Positions 17,541 through 25,582 of a DNA stretch of 43,283 nt are shown here, one piece after another. The stretch's first letter is position 1. Every line of letters starts with the position of its first letter. The position numbers were made by a program, and so were the translations under genes. The DNA is from Pseudarthrobacter sp. (lineage in GTDB: Bacteria; Actinomycetota; Actinomycetes; Actinomycetales; Micrococcaceae): NCBI GenBank assembly GCA_031178005.1, contig JAPSJV010000022.1:1-43283 (forward strand), read 5' to 3'. The notes beneath the pieces are model-generated. The model was not told where the DNA came from and ran no database searches. It saw only the letters and a program-made list of their open reading frames with translations.

Positions 17541-19147
17541 TCGTGTGGAGTCTCTCTGCTGTTGGTTGATGTGGTGCCGGTAAGGCAATTCCTCACGGAA
17601 TCAGCGTTGAACCGCATCATCTGCACATAGTCATTCACGGCGCCGTCGAAGGTATCTCCGTAGATGGGGCACACGGCCACATCTTCCTCGCCGGCAACCT
17701 CCGTGAGCGTGGAGGACCGGGAGGCAAGGTTGGGTTCCAGGAAAACAGCGGGAACCCCAAGGGAACGGATGGTTTCAGTGAGTTTCCTGCGGTCCGCCAG
17801 TGAAGGCTCGGTAGCAGGGTTCGGTGTCACGAAGCCGGCGATTTCCAGGTCGTACGCGTCGGCCAGATAGCCAAAGGCGTCATGGGTGGTGACCAGATAG
17901 CGGTTGGCCTCCGGAATGCCCGCGATGGTGTCCCGGACGTAGTTGTCGAGTTCATCCAGTTCGGCCAGATACGCGGCAGCGTTGGCCTGGTAGGTGCCCG
18001 CGCCGGGCGGATCGGCTGCCATGAGGGTGTCGCGGATCATTTTCACGTAGGCCATCGCATTGCGGACGTTCTGCCACAGGTGCGGATCGATCTCGCCATG
18101 CACATGCTTTCCCAGGACTGCCTGCGCCAGTTGGTACACCTGCTCTCCAGGACGCCCCATAAACGAAAACTGGCTGCCGGCAGGAATCTCTGACAGTGCT
18201 TTGGCGGGCACGTCGATGACCACATCGCGGGGCGAGTGACGCTCCCGCGCGTGGCCGCCGCCGTCGGCGTCGTAGACCACGTTAAGTTCGCCGGCCTCAA
18301 GATTTGCCGTCAGGTCCGCGTGTCCAAGACCCAGGACCACGGCGTTGGGCAGTCCCGCCTCAGCCGGGTTGACCCCGACGGCGAACGTGAAGGTTCCAGT
18401 GTCCAGGCCCACGGGCCGGGAGGTGCCCTCTGCCTTGACCCGGGCCTGGAGGTCCACCGTGTAAATGCCGGGCGCCGTGAACGCCCACGAAAGGTGGGTG
18501 TGGGCATCCACGGGAAGGGTCATGGTGTCCGCCCTGTAGCCATCAGCGGCAGAAAATCCGTCAGATGAATTGAAGTACACATCTGTTTCGCCGAACGTTC
18601 CGGTCAAGTACGCGAACACGTCGCCGGGACCCGTCACTTTGGTGGCTGACAATTCCACCTCGGAGGTCCGCGTGGCGCCATAGCGGGCACCGTTCCCCTC
18701 CGCCCGAAGGCCAAGCCACACGGTATCGAGGTTCGCATTTTCAACGAGCGGGATGATTTCCGCGGCGTATTTCACTGCTTCCTCGGCGAGGGACACGTTC
18801 ATGGCATCGTGGCCCAGATTCGAATCGAGGGTCTTGATGACATTGTGTTCCTCCAGGAGCGCATAGTTGCTGAAGGCCACGTCCGCGTACACGGCATTGC
18901 GCGCATCCCGCAGCGAGGGTTCGTAACTGTGCGGGTCGGCCCCGTTGGGCACCAAGGACGCGACCTGTACGCGGTCGCCGCCCACGTTTTCAACGAAATC
19001 GCGCAGGAGGCCCGTAGTTGTCACCACCTGGAGTTTGTCGCTGTGGGCGGCAAGGGCCGGCTTGGTGGCACAGCCGGACAGGACCAGGGCGCCGCTTGCC
19101 AGCAGGGACGCCACCCGCAGCAGGCGGGCGGACGTGGTTCCGTTCAT
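17537..19147 (-). CDS. Anchored-repeat ABC transporter substrate-binding lipoprotein
   Basis: The 536-residue protein begins with a lipoprotein signal (LASGALVLSGC). Its fold is ZnuA-like (cluster A-I) but split. The N-lobe gives VTTTGLLRDFVENVGGDRV and NGADPHSYEPS with ligand candidate H73. The C-lobe resumes at HVHGEIDPHLWQ (H348, H350, H356), then TTHDAFGYLADAYDLE and PIYGDTFDG, where an aspartate ligand is expected. Between them (about 130-335) is an inserted anchor-M repeat with HTHLSWAFTAPGIYTV (H216, H218, W221). This architecture is the known TIGRFAM-type anchored-repeat substrate-binding protein. Zinc or manganese is the likely cargo. The start at 19147 is set by an ATGA overlap with the giant repeat gene. 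Confidence 0.9.
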   Translation of the reverse strand: MNGTTSARLLRVASLLASGALVLSGCATKPALAAHSDKLQVVTTTGLLRDFVENVGGDRVQVASLVPNGADPHSYEPSLRDARNAVYADVAFSNYALLEEHNVIKTLDSNLGHDAMNVSLAEEAVKYAAEIIPLVENANLDTVWLGLRAEGNGARYGATRTSEVELSATKVTGPGDVFAYLTGTFGETDVYFNSSDGFSAADGYRADTMTLPVDAHTHLSWAFTAPGIYTVDLQARVKAEGTSRPVGLDTGTFTFAVGVNPAEAGLPNAVVLGLGHADLTANLEAGELNVVYDADGGGHARERHSPRDVVIDVPAKALSEIPAGSQFSFMGRPGEQVYQLAQAVLGKHVHGEIDPHLWQNVRNAMAYVKMIRDTLMAADPPGAGTYQANAAAYLAELDELDNYVRDTIAGIPEANRYLVTTHDAFGYLADAYDLEIAGFVTPNPATEPSLADRRKLTETIRSLGVPAVFLEPNLASRSSTLTEVAGEEDVAVCPIYGDTFDGAVNDYVQMMRFNADSVRNCLTGTTSTNSRETPHE

Positions 19148-22100
19148 GGTTGAATTCCCTGGTTCCGGCGTCGCCACCACAGGAACCCGGCACCCAGGGC
19201 GCCAATAAGCAACAAGGCGCCCAGAATCATTAACAGCAGGGGCACGGGATTGCCTTCAGAAAACGCCGTGAACGGATTGGCAAACGCGGCCTCCGGGACG
19301 GTGGACTCGCCGGGCAGCAACTTACGGACCGCGTGGTTGGCTTCCGCGGTTGCCTGCACTGCGGCTTGGAGGGTGGCAGCCTGGTCGTCGGATCCAAGCA
19401 TCGCGTTGGAAATGGTTCCACAGCCCGTGCCGGGGGCGGCAGCCGAGGCTGGATCCACGTTCCCCACCGCGAGCGTGAGTGTTTCGGTATCGCTGCTGCG
19501 TTGGCCGTTCGGCAGGGTGACGCTCTGCGTCATTTTCAGGCGATAGATGCCCTGGGCGCTAAAGGCCCAGTTGGCGTGTGCGTGGATTCCCAGGGGTATG
19601 GAGTAGCTGGACCCGTTGCCGTCGAGGATCATCGATTGCACGCCGCCAAAAACACCTGACTGGAAGACCTTCACGCTGCCCGGACCGGACACAGAATCCA
19701 GGGTCCAGGAAACCGAGCCCCGGGCGTTGCCGCTGTTGAGGGCTTCTGTATTCCAGCCGAGCCAGACCAGGTTCTTGTCCTGCGTCTGGGGAACCTGCCA
19801 AATTGTCGATCCGGCGGGCCCCACGGCTGCGTAACCGGCGGGCAACGTGGTTTGGCTGGAGGGCTTGACCCACAGGATGACGTTGCCTGGTTCCCGGTAG
19901 GCCTTGGTTCCGGACGAGTCGTCACCTACGAGTGATTCCAGCTTTCCGCCGACGATTCTCGACGCGTAGTCCACGTGACCCGAAGCGAGGACCGTTGCGC
20001 CCGCTACGCACTGTGTGGCACCAACGTTCCGCGGTGGCGTCGGTTCGGCGGGCGCCGGCGCGGTGCCGGTTGGAGTTGCCGGTGCCGCCACCACGCTGAG
20101 GCTGTCCCAGCCGATGAGGCTGCCATCCTGGTTTTCAACCGCGATCTTGTGGGCGCCGGCTGCGGCATCAGCCGGAAGGCGCACCTGAATGGCGCCGGAA
20201 GACCCTACCTGAACCCAGCCCAGCCAGGCACTGCCCGGGTGAAGCCAGGCGGATACCCATTTGCCGGCGTGGGCTTTGCCTACCTGTACTGTCACCAGCT
20301 GTCCCGCGAAGAAGCCGTGGTCGCCGCTCAGCACCTGGACGGCCCCGCCAGTGGCTTCGGTGAGCTGCTCCGGTGCTACGGGAGAAGTGTCGACGACGGC
20401 TGGTTTACCGGGTGCATCGGTGAAGCACCGCGCGGGATTGATGGCCGTGACATCGACAATGCCCACAGCTACTGCCACCGTGAAGGCATCAGCGGACACC
20501 TGTCCCGAACTCAACGAGGTGGACCTTTCGAAGGCCAGGCAGTACACGCCTTCGGCCGAGAAAGCCCAGGTGCCATGCGCGTGGGTGTGCTTGGGTACGG
20601 TGGTGGTGTCCGCTGCCGTGATTCCGTCCCGGGTGTTGAACAGGACGCTGGGCTTGCCCATGACTGTCTGGAAGAGGGCGAATTCTCCCGGGCCGGACGC
20701 ATTGGTCAGCTGCCACCGGAAGGCACTGGTGGTTTCTGCGTCGGCGATTGCTTCTGTGGACCACCCCGGCCACAAGAGCCGGTCGTCCTGGGTCTCCGGA
20801 AGGACCCACGCAGCCCTTCCTCCTGGGCCCAGGAAAGCATAATCCGGCATGGCCGCGACCTCGGTCCTGGATGCAGGGGACAGCTGCAGCACAACATCGC
20901 TTGGGTCCCGCCAGACGGGCTCTCCGGACAGGGAGCTGTCCTTGATTTTGGTGTCAAGGGCGCCGCCGGAAAGGACTGATGCAATGTCCACATGGCCGCG
21001 GTTGACGATCGTGGCTCCGGACACCGTTTTTGTTCCGTTGGGAACGTCCCAGCGGATGGGACCCGGCGTTGAGGTGCCAGGCTCCTCCGGCTTGGTTGCC
21101 TGGCCGCCTTGTGCGCAAGGCTTCACCGATGAGGGATCCGGGGCCCCTACGGCAAAGGTGAGTGTCCGAGTGGTGGTGACGGCCTTGCCTGAGTCCAGAA
21201 CGGTGGACCAGGTCATCGGCACGCAGTAGGTTCCGGATGCAGAGAACGAAGGTGTGGTGGTGGCAAGGTACTGCGGCCAGAACGCAGCGCTGCGGGATTG
21301 CTCCGCCTCGGTACCGAAGGACTGGCCCGGGTAGTATTCGAATCTGACCGTACCGGGACCGGTTACGTCCCCTACCTGCACCGTCACATCCTCACGGGTG
21401 GAACCGGTGGGAAGGGCCAGGCCGGACTGAAACAGGGCCTGGCTGTTGCGGCTCTGCCAGTTGGCGCCGTTGTTGGTGAAGCCGCCAATGACCAGCGACT
21501 CCGGAGCGTGCCAGCTGCGTGGTTTTCCCGTTACCGCCAGTTGTGAGGCAACGTGGAGGTTTCCGTCCCGCACGAACGGGGTCAGCGCTACGCTGTCGTC
21601 CTTTGTTGCGGAGGTGGGGTTGCTCTGCAAAGCTGCCGGATCAAGCGGCTGCGCTGCCGTGGCAGGGCCCTCAGGGTTGGACCGGCCACATGGTTGGACT
21701 GTGGTGAGGTCCACCGAGTCGCCAATGGCAACCGTGAGCTGGTCCCGCACCACGGCGTCGGTGCCTGTGGTGGAATCGCGGGCATGGATTTCGAAGTTCA
21801 GGCAATAGACGCCTTCTTTCGTAAAGGCCCAGTCTTGATGCTGGTGACTGGTGGGACCGTCGAAGGAGGCCGGTACGTCTGCCGAACTGATTCTTTGCCC
21901 GGGCATGGCGAAGGTTCCGCCCTCAGGCCCGGAGAAGCCAGCCAGCGTCCAGGTGGGCTTGCGTTCCTTCCACTGTTCGGGCAGCCCCTCGTGGGTCAGG
22001 CCCGGCCACAGTGTTGATGTCACGAAGGCCGCACCTGCCGTAAAGCCGTAGTAGCTGGTTCCCGGCACCCCGATGAGGCTGTAGTCGGGCCCGCCCGGCC

Positions 22101-24390
22101 GGCTTTCAGGGACGGTGAGGGACACGTCAGGTCCGCGGCCTACCCAGACGGCGTCCTTGACGGACGGGAACTTGCCCGGGCTATGGACATCTCCGGTGTG
22201 CAAGGTCAGGTTGCCGTCACTAATTTTTGGACCCACATCCAGGTGGCCTTTGTTGAACCAGGTCACCGTGGGATCCAGGTCCTTATAGACATCCTCACCC
22301 GGATTCGTGGGGCCTTCGCCGCCGCTCTGCTGTGCACAGGGGCTGGTGGTTGACGGATCGATACCGACGGCGAACGTCAGGGTCGCGAAGCCCACCACCG
22401 GGTCTGAACCGCCGGTGAAGGATGCCCGGGACTCTACGGTCAGGCAGTACCGCCCGGGTGCCGTGAAAGCAAGGCCCAATGCGTTGTAAGGAACCGCAAA
22501 TGGATAGTAGCCGCCGTCGAATCCGGAAGCTCCGATGGCATCCTTCCGGCCCCCAGGCCGCGAATCCCAAGCCGCAGCCGCGCTGGTGCCGGTGATGACC
22601 TCGTCGTTCTGGGTCTCGTAGCTGGACACATAGCCGCCGGATGGCGTTTCACTGCTGATGAGCCTGAGTTGGTAGGCGCCGTCCGTGAGCTGGGATGCCG
22701 CTGTTTCGTCCGCCCAAGGCGCGAGGGTAAGCGGCAGGCCGGGGTCTGAGAAGGGAGAATAGGATGTTGCGCCGGCCGTGCGCCAGAGGCGGCTGCCCGG
22801 TGCGGCGATCTTCTCCCACAACTGGCGGTCGATCCCGGTGGTTCCGGTTCCGGGCCATTCATCGTCTTGGGCGGGAATGGACAGCACGGTGGCGGAGGGG
22901 CTGAAGCGGGAGGTCTTCCCGCCTGCTACGCGGTTGAGGCCCAGGGCCAGGGTGCCGTCCTCTGCTGCGCGGGGGGATAAATGCACCATGCCGGAATCGA
23001 TCACGCTGGTCCCGGTGTCAGATGTGGGAGCCGGCGCAGGGTCAAAAGGTGCCGAAGGGGCCGGTTGGGCGCAGGGCGCCACTCCGGCTGGATCGATGCC
23101 GACGGCGAACGTGAGGGTCGCTTGGTCATTGGCCATCAGACCGGTGGAGGAGTGGAGCATTTCGCTGTCCAGGGTGAGGCAATACCGCCCGGCTTTGGTG
23201 AAGGCGAAGCCCATAGGCTCGGCCTCACCCGGGTACTCCGCATCGGGGTACAAGGCAATCCGGTCGGATATTGCGCCCAGCTTGTCTGAACGCCAGCGCT
23301 GCGCGGGATATCCGCTGTCTGTCCGGAACGTGGTGAAGGCGGCACCGTCGGGCATCGACGCATCGGAAACGCCCATGAACAGCTCGCCACCGTCGTTGGC
23401 GGAGACGCCATGGGCGTCCGGCCGGATCAGCAGGCCGGCCCCACCTGCGGAGTCAGCTTGCCCCCGGGTCCGCCAGACCGGCCCGTGGGCGGGGAGCAGC
23501 AGGTCCCAGTTGAGGTACTCCTGGCTGTCTGCAGCGAATTTTTCGCCCGGCCAGGCTTCCACAGTGGGTACCGAGAGCACTGTTTGCCCGGGGTCCGAGG
23601 CCTTACCCTGCCCGTCAACCAGTTGCAGGAGGAGGTTGTTGTCCTGCCACTGGTTGGACACGCTGACATCGCCGGTATCCAGGACTTTGACTGCAGGTGC
23701 GTCTGCTGCTGGTGCGGTGGTCGTTGGGGGCGGGCCGGCGGGATCCCGCGCGGTTTCCGTTGCCTCAGGACCTTGCGGTGCCCGGGTAATGGCCTCTGCC
23801 GGAGCATCGGCCTCCGGTGATGGAGCTGCGACGTGGAAGCGGAAAGGCACCGCCGGCGCCTTTACTGCGACGGCGGCCTGGCCGGGCAGCGAATAGGAAA
23901 CCGTGGAGCCGATCAGCAGCTCGTAGTCTCCCGGAGAAGAGAAGGTCCATTCCAACACTGTGTTGCCCGGAACTGTTTCCAGCATCTGGCTGAAGGCTTG
24001 GGCTGAATCCCACACCTGCTCGGGATCGGAATCCACGACGGCGGCCCGCACCTTGGCATTTTCGGGTAGCGACACCGGGGTGATGTCCGTACGCGCCCCG
24101 AGGAGCGTTGCCTCCGCAGGCAACCCCGCGGAGTCGATGGCCAGCGTGGATCGTGCCGTCCCCTCCGAAGGCACCAGGAACACGGTGTCAGGGGCAGCGG
24201 TGGTCCCTGACGTCGATGCCCCGAGTGCTGCTGCATTCTCTGTCACGGTGATCGCCGGAAGGGCAGTGCCATTGAGCCCTTGCTGGGCCGCAGCTGCAGC
24301 GGGAGTTACGCTGCCGCCTGCCAGGGATACAACGACAGCTGCCGTGGCAAGGATTCTGGCCAGGGGGGTAGCGCCTGGATGGGGCTTCAT
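19144..24390 (-). CDS. Giant ABC transporter-associated surface repeat protein (1748 aa)
   Basis: The protein has a signal peptide (to about residue 34, TPAAAAAQ) and seven choice-of-anchor M repeats, recognisable by their W-F-T/S...G-Y core at about residues 148, 390, 635, 854, 1042, 1275 and 1608. An Ig-like segment lies near 1380-1450, and a C-terminal helix (LLLMILGALLLIGALGAGFLWW) with a basic RRRNQ tail anchors it; no LPXTG is seen. Repeats 4, 6 and 7 keep HxHxxW; repeats 1, 2, 3 and 5 have lost those histidines. Repeats 2-6 each carry YC and a PC-like or RC cysteine, suggesting one disulfide per repeat. Such proteins accompany this transporter family; function is unknown. The ATG is preceded by AGGA at a long spacing. 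Confidence 0.85.
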   Translation of the reverse strand: MKPHPGATPLARILATAAVVVSLAGGSVTPAAAAAQQGLNGTALPAITVTENAAALGASTSGTTAAPDTVFLVPSEGTARSTLAIDSAGLPAEATLLGARTDITPVSLPENAKVRAAVVDSDPEQVWDSAQAFSQMLETVPGNTVLEWTFSSPGDYELLIGSTVSYSLPGQAAVAVKAPAVPFRFHVAAPSPEADAPAEAITRAPQGPEATETARDPAGPPPTTTAPAADAPAVKVLDTGDVSVSNQWQDNNLLLQLVDGQGKASDPGQTVLSVPTVEAWPGEKFAADSQEYLNWDLLLPAHGPVWRTRGQADSAGGAGLLIRPDAHGVSANDGGELFMGVSDASMPDGAAFTTFRTDSGYPAQRWRSDKLGAISDRIALYPDAEYPGEAEPMGFAFTKAGRYCLTLDSEMLHSSTGLMANDQATLTFAVGIDPAGVAPCAQPAPSAPFDPAPAPTSDTGTSVIDSGMVHLSPRAAEDGTLALGLNRVAGGKTSRFSPSATVLSIPAQDDEWPGTGTTGIDRQLWEKIAAPGSRLWRTAGATSYSPFSDPGLPLTLAPWADETAASQLTDGAYQLRLISSETPSGGYVSSYETQNDEVITGTSAAAAWDSRPGGRKDAIGASGFDGGYYPFAVPYNALGLAFTAPGRYCLTVESRASFTGGSDPVVGFATLTFAVGIDPSTTSPCAQQSGGEGPTNPGEDVYKDLDPTVTWFNKGHLDVGPKISDGNLTLHTGDVHSPGKFPSVKDAVWVGRGPDVSLTVPESRPGGPDYSLIGVPGTSYYGFTAGAAFVTSTLWPGLTHEGLPEQWKERKPTWTLAGFSGPEGGTFAMPGQRISSADVPASFDGPTSHQHQDWAFTKEGVYCLNFEIHARDSTTGTDAVVRDQLTVAIGDSVDLTTVQPCGRSNPEGPATAAQPLDPAALQSNPTSATKDDSVALTPFVRDGNLHVASQLAVTGKPRSWHAPESLVIGGFTNNGANWQSRNSQALFQSGLALPTGSTREDVTVQVGDVTGPGTVRFEYYPGQSFGTEAEQSRSAAFWPQYLATTTPSFSASGTYCVPMTWSTVLDSGKAVTTTRTLTFAVGAPDPSSVKPCAQGGQATKPEEPGTSTPGPIRWDVPNGTKTVSGATIVNRGHVDIASVLSGGALDTKIKDSSLSGEPVWRDPSDVVLQLSPASRTEVAAMPDYAFLGPGGRAAWVLPETQDDRLLWPGWSTEAIADAETTSAFRWQLTNASGPGEFALFQTVMGKPSVLFNTRDGITAADTTTVPKHTHAHGTWAFSAEGVYCLAFERSTSLSSGQVSADAFTVAVAVGIVDVTAINPARCFTDAPGKPAVVDTSPVAPEQLTEATGGAVQVLSGDHGFFAGQLVTVQVGKAHAGKWVSAWLHPGSAWLGWVQVGSSGAIQVRLPADAAAGAHKIAVENQDGSLIGWDSLSVVAAPATPTGTAPAPAEPTPPRNVGATQCVAGATVLASGHVDYASRIVGGKLESLVGDDSSGTKAYREPGNVILWVKPSSQTTLPAGYAAVGPAGSTIWQVPQTQDKNLVWLGWNTEALNSGNARGSVSWTLDSVSGPGSVKVFQSGVFGGVQSMILDGNGSSYSIPLGIHAHANWAFSAQGIYRLKMTQSVTLPNGQRSSDTETLTLAVGNVDPASAAAPGTGCGTISNAMLGSDDQAATLQAAVQATAEANHAVRKLLPGESTVPEAAFANPFTAFSEGNPVPLLLMILGALLLIGALGAGFLWWRRRNQGIQP

Positions 24391-24443
24391 GAGGTGGATA
24401 CTTCCTAGGGAACGGGGTTCGGCGCTGTTCGGGAACCGGCAGG

Positions 24444-24471
24444 AGCGGGGCCGGCTGCAGCCGGCCCCGCT
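24444..24471 (-). terminator. Perfect hairpin between the first and second operon genes
   Basis: A perfect 12-base-pair GC-rich stem (24444-24455 with 24460-24471) encloses TGCA; the whole 28 bases are palindromic. It lies just after the small secreted gene's stop and before the giant gene. No T-run follows. It may be a partial terminator or a 3' stabiliser that keeps the first gene expressed above the rest. Confidence 0.6.
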
Positions 24472-24477
24472 GGGGTA

Positions 24478-25098
24478 CTAGAACTTAAACAGGATGTTGT
24501 TCGTTTTTCCGGTGCTTCCCAGGTCCGGGCCGGTGACCTTGACGCCAATCTGGGCCTGGCTGGCAGAGCTGGTGAAGGTCCACGTGAAGTGCTCGTGGAC
24601 GTCCGTGGTGGATCCCGCGGGCACCGTCAGGGTGTGAGTGGTATCGCCCACCGCGGTATTGATGACCACCTTGGAAGGATCCGCGGCATTGGCCACCTTG
24701 ACACTTGTGCCGGCAGGAATGCCGGTGAGCTGGACGGTGTAGGTCCGGTTGGTGGAGGAACCGAAGCCGGCATCAATCCGGATTCCACCGCCACCCACCG
24801 GGGTGGTTGATGTGGCGTCATTCCCGTCGATGGTTTTGCCGGCCCCAACGGCAAACCATCCGTTGGGTGCTGCGACGTGCCGGTAGCCCGCGGTGGTGTG
24901 GTTGTAGTTGACAACCTCCAGCGGCGACTTGTCGACCGCCACGATGTCCCATTCGCCCGTCTGCGCGCCGGTGACAACTGTTGCGGCATTGGCGGCCCCC
25001 GCTCCGGAGAGGGCCAAGGCGAATGCGGCCGCCCCCGCGATGGTAGTGGTGGCCAAAGTGCGCTTTGCAGTGGCGCGGCGTGCGGTGGTGAGAGTCAT
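24478..25098 (-). CDS. Small secreted protein with a divergent anchor-M-like domain
   Basis: The 206-residue protein has a long basic signal peptide (TLTTARRATAKRT then a hydrophobic run, cleavage near AGAANA about residue 42). The mature part has no membrane helix, so it should be released or wall-retained. Near the C-terminus it shows HEHFTWTFT (H168, H170, W173), the same HxHxxWxFT spacing as the anchor-M repeats next door, preceded by a similar L-TG-I/V-x-x-G block. I infer a diverged, free-standing version of the repeat. The ATG at 25098 has GAGGA five bases upstream; an ATG at 25110 is less likely. It is the first gene after the Zur-like box. Confidence 0.75.
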   Translation of the reverse strand: MTLTTARRATAKRTLATTTIAGAAAFALALSGAGAANAATVVTGAQTGEWDIVAVDKSPLEVVNYNHTTAGYRHVAAPNGWFAVGAGKTIDGNDATSTTPVGGGGIRIDAGFGSSTNRTYTVQLTGIPAGTSVKVANAADPSKVVINTAVGDTTHTLTVPAGSTTDVHEHFTWTFTSSASQAQIGVKVTGPDLGSTGKTNNILFKF

Positions 25099-25192
25099 GT
25101 CCGTCCTCATTTTCTATAGCTGTGCAGGTGGGTGATGCATCGATTCTCAATCGGATGGCTGTCTGATGGGCCCTAGCGGACAGCATCAAAGT

Positions 25193-25213
25193 TAATGAGA
25201 ATCATTTGCATTA
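25193..25213 (-). promoter_or_regulatory. Zur/Fur-family operator upstream of the transporter operon
   Basis: The 21-base segment begins TAATGAGAATCATT and ends TTGCATTA; 17 of 21 positions are symmetric. The core TGAGAATCATTTGCA resembles actinobacterial Zur boxes (TGAAAATCATTTTCA type) more than DtxR boxes. A half-site-like GATTCTCA lies at 25142-25149, the reverse complement of TGAGAATC in the box. It is 95 bases upstream of the first start codon, so it probably overlaps the promoter. This supports zinc as the metal controlling the operon; the metal is inferred. Confidence 0.65.
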
Positions 25214-25257
25214 AGCAGCATACGGTTTTGTCGGGCAACAATCCATTCGAGGCAGCG

Positions 25258-25569
25258 CGGTACCCCGTCGCTCCACTGAGCCTGCTTCCATCACCGGAAC
25301 GGCTACTTCGGCATGTACGCCGGCTGCACGCCGTCGAAGGTCCAGCAGGTACTGCAGCTTTTGGGAGTTGAGCTGGACAAGCTCGCCGCCGACGGCATTA
25401 CCGACGAGGAACTGCGGAAGGCCGTGGGACGGCTTTGCGGCGGAATCGTCCTGGCCCTTGAAGACGCCGGTTCGCGCATGTCCAGGACCTGGCCCGTGAA
25501 TTGGCGGCTGCGCCGCGGACCGTTACCGTGGTGGGGCCGTTCGAGGAAAACGAGACCTTCGGCCTATGA
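25258..25569 (+). pseudogene. Decayed second copy of the M16 peptidase 3' end
   Basis: The segment aligns to the intact gene's 13384-14000 with two deletions. 25258-25300 matches 13384-13426, then 214 bases are missing. 25301-25486 matches 13641-13826, then 91 bases are missing, with TCCAGG present at both break points. 25487-25569 matches 13918 to the end. Neither deletion is a multiple of three. I count 22 substitutions in about 309 bases; about 17 are synonymous in the M16 frame, and the last segment has 8 substitutions, all silent. It ends GL then TGA, where the intact gene ends GL then TAG. The zinc site is absent, so there is no activity. It is the relic of an orthologue, not a recent local duplicate. 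Confidence 0.9.
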
Positions 25570-25582
25570 CTCCGGCGTACCG

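Noticed and set aside
16512..24390. LPXTG sortase signals on the surface proteins
   Set aside because: Both proteins end in a hydrophobic helix and basic tail but no LPXTG-like motif precedes the helix, so I call them membrane-anchored.
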